DNA of 43,419 bases from Candidatus Gastranaerophilales bacterium (lineage in GTDB: Bacteria > Cyanobacteriota > Vampirovibrionia > Gastranaerophilales > Gastranaerophilaceae). The position numbers were made by a program, and so were the translations under genes. The stretch covers positions 1 to 43,419 of the forward strand of contig CAJUPC010000018.1 in the NCBI GenBank assembly GCA_910588555.1, given 5' to 3'. Position 1 is the stretch's first letter. Each line of letters opens with the position of its first letter. Of this stretch, positions 40,105 to 43,419 are shown in pieces. The notes beneath the pieces were generated by a model, which worked only from the letters and a program-made list of their open reading frames with translations, searched no databases and had not been told where the DNA came from.

Positions 40105-40138
40105 ATAATCTCCATTTTATGTATACAATATATGAAAC

Positions 40139-40168
40139 ATTATAAACTATACAATTGTATGTATGCAA
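40139..40168 (-). promoter_or_regulatory. Prepilin promoter with operator palindrome in its spacer
   Basis: On the minus strand TTGCAT (40168-40163), 18 bp, TATAAT (40144-40139). The spacer holds the perfect 12-bp palindrome ATACAATTGTAT (40149-40160), and GTATGCAATAC (40161-40171) and GTATACAAT (40121-40129) are related flanking sites. A protein bound here would block the prepilin promoter, and the XRE gene starts at 40163 on the other strand. Confidence 0.55.
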
Positions 40169-40438
40169 TACAAGAATGAAAAAACTTTACATTTAATAAA
40201 TATTTTAGGAAAAGTCGTAAAAAAGTTTCGTCAAGAAAACACAAAAACCTCTTTGAATACTTTTTCTTATGAATATGATTTAAATCCCGGAAATTTAAGC
40301 AGAATAGAAAACGGTCAAATAGAAGCTAAAATAACAATGTTGTGGAGAATAGCTGAAGCTTTGGACATCCCTTTGTCAGAATTGATTAGAGAAGTTGAAA
40401 GAGAACTTGATATAGATTTTTCAATTATTGATAAATAA
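40163..40438 (+). CDS. XRE-family HTH regulator, divergent from a prepilin
   Basis: 91 residues. HTH domain at about 12-75: ILGKVVKKFRQENTKTSLNTF, YDLNPGNLSRIENGQIEAKITML and RIAEALDIPLSELIREVE. The tail is acidic. There is no ribosome site, and TACAAT lies seven bases before the ATG, consistent with leaderless expression from within the operator region. Its first codons overlap the -35 box of the divergent prepilin. Autoregulation and prepilin repression are inferred from this layout. Confidence 0.82.
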   Translation: MQYKNEKTLHLINILGKVVKKFRQENTKTSLNTFSYEYDLNPGNLSRIENGQIEAKITMLWRIAEALDIPLSELIREVERELDIDFSIIDK

Positions 40439-40515
40439 TAATACTTAAGTTCGTTGTGCCCGGCATACATTTATCTGCGCTTTTTAAACTTTGTATTTAA
40501 ATAATGAGTTCATTA

Positions 40516-40545
40516 AAAAGACGGAGATTAAAATCTCCGTCTTTT
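40516..40545. terminator. Terminator between XRE gene and ppdK
   Basis: AAAAGACGGAGATT (40516-40529) and AATCTCCGTCTTTT (40532-40545); works in both directions, 49 bases after the ppdK stop on the minus strand. Confidence 0.88.
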
Positions 40546-40593
40546 AAAATTACCAATATTGGACTTTAGTTTCAAAACCCAATGTGGCCTTAC

Positions 40594-43239
40594 CTATTTA
40601 CCTTCAACAACCGCTTGAGCTGCTGCAAGTCTTGCTTGCGGAATTCTGAACGGTGAGCAGGATACGTAATCCAAACCAATTCTGTGACAGAATTTCACTG
40701 AATCAGGGTCGCCGCCGTGTTCGCCGCAAACACCGCCGACAAGTGAAGGATTAACTTTTTTGCCTTTTTCCATAGACATTTCAATTAATTGTCCTACACC
40801 TTTTGTATCAAGTGTTTCAAACGGGTTTGACGGTAAAATTTTCTGTTCAACATATCTGTTCAAGAATTTACCTTCCGCGTCGTCGCGTGAATAGCCGAAT
40901 GTCATTTGAGTTAAGTCGTTTGTACCGAATGAGAAGAATTCTGCATATTCAGCAACTTCATCTGCTGTTAAAGCTGCACGAGGAATTTCAATCATAGTAC
41001 CGAATTTGTACTCAACTTCAATGCCTTTTTCAGTCATAACGTCTTGTGCTACTCTTACCAAGATTTCTTTAGCAACTTTAAGTTCATTTACGTGACCGAT
41101 AAGAGGTATCATTACCCACGGTTTTACAGCAACGCCTTCTTTTTTCAAATCACAGCAAGCTTCAAAAATTGCTCTTACTTGCATTTCGTTGATTTCAGGG
41201 TAAGTCAAACCTAAACGGCAGCCTCTCAATCCCATCATCGGGTTAGATTCAGACAAGCCTTCAACGATGTGAAGCATTTCTTCTTTTTCTTTAGCATCTT
41301 TACCAAGAGCTTTAAGAGTTGCAACTTCTGCGATTAAATCTTCTTTAGAAGGCAAGAATTCGTGAAGCGGCGGATCTAAAAGTCTTACAGTAAGAGGTTT
41401 GTCGCCTAATGCTTTAAACATTGCATAGAAGTCTGAATATTGCATAGGAAGAAGTTTTGCTAATGCTTCTTTACGAGCTTCCGGAGTTCCTGCAATAATC
41501 ATTTTTTGTACCCATGGAAGTCTGTCAGGGTCCATGAACATGTGTTCTGTACGGCACAAACCAACACCTTCTGCACCGAATTTCAAAGCGTTTTCGATAT
41601 CTTTCGGAGTATCAGCGTTAGCTTCAACTTTTAATTGTTTAATTTCGTTTACCCATGTAAAGAATTTGTTCCAGTTGTCGTCAATTCTTGCTTCAACAAG
41701 TTTAACAGCACCTTCCATAACAATACCTTTACCACCGTCAAGAGAAATGATTTCGTCTTTGCGGTAAACTTTTCCGTCACATCCTGTTAATGTTTCGTTA
41801 GCTAAGTCGATTTTCAAATCTTCACAACCTGAAACGCAGGGTTTACCCATACCTTTAGCAACAACTGCTGCGTGAGAAGTTGCGCCGCCGCGTAATGTTA
41901 AAACACCTTGAGAAACAGCCATACCGTGAATATCATCAGGACAAGTTTCTACACGAACAAGGATAACTTTTTCACCTGCTTCACCGCGTTTTGCAGCTTC
42001 TTCTGTATCGAATACGATTTTACCTACAGCAGCACCCGGAGAAGCGTTTACACCGTTACAAATTTTGTGAGCTTCTGCCATAGCTTTGTCATCAAAGCAA
42101 GGTAATAAAATTTGGTTTACTGAATAAGGGTCAACTAATTGGATAGCTCTTTCTTTAGAGATAATGCCTTCTTCGCACATATCAACGGCAATTTTAACAG
42201 CTGCAGCTGCAGTTCTTTTACCGTTACGAGTTTGAAGAATGTATAATTTACCTTTTTCAATAGTAAATTCCATATCTTGAACATCTTTGTAGCCAAGTTC
42301 AAGTTTTTTAGCAATGTCAACGTATTGTTTGTACAAGTCAGGCATTTCAGTTTCCAATTCAGCAATCGGTTTTGGAGTTCTGATACCTGCAACAACGTCT
42401 TCACCTTGAGCGTTAGTCAAGTATTCACCGTAGAATTTGTTTTCGCCTGTAGCAGGGTTACGAGTGAATGAAACACCTGTAGCGCAATCGTCGCCCATGT
42501 TACCAAATACCATTGACTGAACATTTACGGCAGTACCGAAGTTGTGGTCAATTTTGTTCATGTTTCTGTAAGCTACTGCACGAGGAATGTTCCAGGATCT
42601 GAATACTGCTTCAATAGCTTCTTGCAATTGAACGTAAGGGTCTTGCGGGAATTCTTTGCCTGTAACTTCTTTGATAATATTTTTGTAAACAGGAATTAAA
42701 GATTTCAAACCTTCTGCAGAGATTTCTGTATCCTGTTTAACGCCTTCGCGTTCTTTAACTTTTTCTAATTCAGATTCAAAATATTTTTGTCTGTCCATTT
42801 CCCATGCAACAGAACCGAACATAGTCAAAAATCTTCTGTATGAGTCATAGCAGAAACGTGGGTTGTTAGTTAATTTAATCATTGCTTCAACTGTTTGGTC
42901 GTTCAAACCTAAGTTGAGGATAGTTTCCATCATACCGGGCATTGAAACTCTAGCACCTGAACGAACAGAAACAAGAAGCGGATTTTCAGCATCACCGAAT
43001 TTTTGACCTTTTTGAGCTTCAACTTCTTTCAAAGCTGTTTTAACTTCATCCATCAAGCTTTCGGGCATTTTATTTCCGTTATTGATATAATCCATACAAG
43101 TTTCTGTTGTAATAGTTAATCCCGGAGGAACGGGAAGTCCTAAGTTTGTCATTTCAGCGAGGTTGGCACCTTTACCGCCGAGAAGATTACGCATTGAAGC
43201 ATCGCCCTCTCTGAAAAGCCATACGCGTTTTTCTGCCAT
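40594..43239 (-). CDS. ppdK: Pyruvate, phosphate dikinase
   Basis: 881 residues, full length. It interconverts pyruvate, ATP and phosphate with PEP, AMP and pyrophosphate, in glycolysis or gluconeogenesis. The N-terminal ATP-grasp region has LLGGKGANLAEM and SVRSGARVSMPGMMETILNLG. The phosphohistidine domain has LTLRGGATSHAAVVAKGMGK with the catalytic His around residue 455. The PEP/pyruvate barrel has VGLCRTEHMF, GLRGCRLG, FGTNDLTQMTFGYSRDD and GGVCGEHGGDP with the Cys/His region. AAGGAG precedes the ATG. It is monocistronic. Confidence 0.98.
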   Translation of the reverse strand: MAEKRVWLFREGDASMRNLLGGKGANLAEMTNLGLPVPPGLTITTETCMDYINNGNKMPESLMDEVKTALKEVEAQKGQKFGDAENPLLVSVRSGARVSMPGMMETILNLGLNDQTVEAMIKLTNNPRFCYDSYRRFLTMFGSVAWEMDRQKYFESELEKVKEREGVKQDTEISAEGLKSLIPVYKNIIKEVTGKEFPQDPYVQLQEAIEAVFRSWNIPRAVAYRNMNKIDHNFGTAVNVQSMVFGNMGDDCATGVSFTRNPATGENKFYGEYLTNAQGEDVVAGIRTPKPIAELETEMPDLYKQYVDIAKKLELGYKDVQDMEFTIEKGKLYILQTRNGKRTAAAAVKIAVDMCEEGIISKERAIQLVDPYSVNQILLPCFDDKAMAEAHKICNGVNASPGAAVGKIVFDTEEAAKRGEAGEKVILVRVETCPDDIHGMAVSQGVLTLRGGATSHAAVVAKGMGKPCVSGCEDLKIDLANETLTGCDGKVYRKDEIISLDGGKGIVMEGAVKLVEARIDDNWNKFFTWVNEIKQLKVEANADTPKDIENALKFGAEGVGLCRTEHMFMDPDRLPWVQKMIIAGTPEARKEALAKLLPMQYSDFYAMFKALGDKPLTVRLLDPPLHEFLPSKEDLIAEVATLKALGKDAKEKEEMLHIVEGLSESNPMMGLRGCRLGLTYPEINEMQVRAIFEACCDLKKEGVAVKPWVMIPLIGHVNELKVAKEILVRVAQDVMTEKGIEVEYKFGTMIEIPRAALTADEVAEYAEFFSFGTNDLTQMTFGYSRDDAEGKFLNRYVEQKILPSNPFETLDTKGVGQLIEMSMEKGKKVNPSLVGGVCGEHGGDPDSVKFCHRIGLDYVSCSPFRIPQARLAAAQAVVEGK

Positions 43240-43317
43240 AATTTTGTTTCTCCTTTTTTTATAGAATAATCATCATAAAATTTTCTATATAAAATTGTAT
43301 CATGAACATAATAACTA

Positions 43318-43346
43318 TTGAAAAATATATAAATATATGTTAAAAT
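43318..43346 (+). promoter_or_regulatory. Promoter of the truncated poly-G ORF
   Basis: TTGAAA (43318-43323), 17-bp spacer, TAAAAT (43341-43346), 21 bases before the ATG at 43368. Divergent from ppdK. Confidence 0.7.
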
Positions 43347-43367
43347 CGTAAGAAAAGGAGTTGAAGT

Positions 43368-43419
43368 ATGACACAATTAGGATATGAAAATAGCTTCGGG
43401 GGGGGGGGGGGCAATCGCA
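43368..43419 (+). CDS. 5' end of an ORF with poly-G tract, cut by window end
   Basis: AAAGGAG stands seven bases before the ATG. The visible start reads MTQLGYENSF and then Gly codons through a run of 14 G. With 14 G the next codons are Asn-Arg; with 13 they would be Ala-Ile-Ala, and the flank CAATC-x-CA equals that of the tract in the prepilin leader at 12570 (there on the opposite strand). The residues NSFGGG match the leader ORF at 27024. It is probably another phase-variable leader, perhaps of a prepilin, but the rest is outside the window. Confidence 0.55.
   Translation, partial: MTQLGYENSFGGGGGNR
43398..43411. repeat. Homopolymer tract of 14 G near the window end
   Basis: Fourteen G preceded by AAAATAGCTTC as at 27090 and followed by CAATCGCA, similar to the flank at 12580. 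The sequence ends eight bases later, as would happen if an assembly broke at this tract. Confidence 0.95.

Noticed and set aside
42135..42404. 89-codon ORF inside ppdK
   Set aside because: Alternate-frame shadow on the same strand as the real gene.

Overview
The window is AT-rich DNA that most resembles a gut member of the non-photosynthetic cyanobacterial sister clade (Melainabacteria/Vampirovibrionia, order Gastranaerophilales). This is inferred from a Ycf45-type ATPase with a C-terminal R3H motif, a two-membrane envelope toolkit (LptF/G-type permease, RND pump with its adaptor and a TolC-like channel), and at least four prepilin-like proteins sharing the N-terminus A-FTLAE-(V/I/L)-LITL. 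No photosynthesis gene is seen.

Layout. 1-1.3 kb: small accessory block (small membrane protein, small domain protein, HTH regulator) and a geneless, compositionally odd stretch at the 3' end of an initiator tRNA. 1.5-4.0 kb: a secreted beta-helix adhesin. 4.2-5.2 kb: rpmH-rnpA and an unknown gene. 5.3-9.6 kb: proC, a prepilin with a divergent HTH gene, ilvD and a short nagA-like gene. 9.7-12.6 kb: a large flagellin-shaped protein, a small protein, and an unusual prepilin-lectin. 12.7-16.3 kb: fusA, uppS, rdgB. 16.3-22.2 kb: a complete tripartite RND efflux operon. 22.2-26.9 kb: small protein, zinc alcohol dehydrogenase, lptF/G, coiled-coil protein, gatA. 27.0-28.0 kb: a poly-G leader ORF and a prepilin. 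28-33 kb: dnaK, small secreted and metal-binding proteins, diguanylate cyclase with parvulin, HD hydrolase. 33-35.8 kb: hom, HTH, thrC. 35.8-39.4 kb: second flagellin-shaped paralogue and ycf45. 39.4-43.2 kb: another divergent prepilin/HTH pair and ppdK. The window ends in a third poly-G tract.

The most interesting theme is surface-structure variation. The prepilin at 11448-12610 has a 10-base poly-C tract in its leader that puts the start codon out of frame (OFF); one extra C restores one reading frame. Its last ~45 codons, in a lectin-like domain, are dominated by NNC codons unlike the rest of the window, as in the variable region of a diversity-generating retroelement target. Two more poly-G tracts (27090-27099 and 43398-43411) lie in short ORFs behind near-consensus promoters. 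At 27 kb, adding one G would extend the leader ORF to an ATGA overlap with the next prepilin start, suggesting phase-variable translational coupling.

A second theme is a pair of large paralogues (9825-11090, 35880-37532) with flagellin-like conserved ends and similar sigma-28-like promoter elements. A third is that two prepilin genes are each divergent from a small HTH gene with palindromic or repeated sites between them. All functional assignments come from reading motifs by eye; no searches or computed alignments were done.
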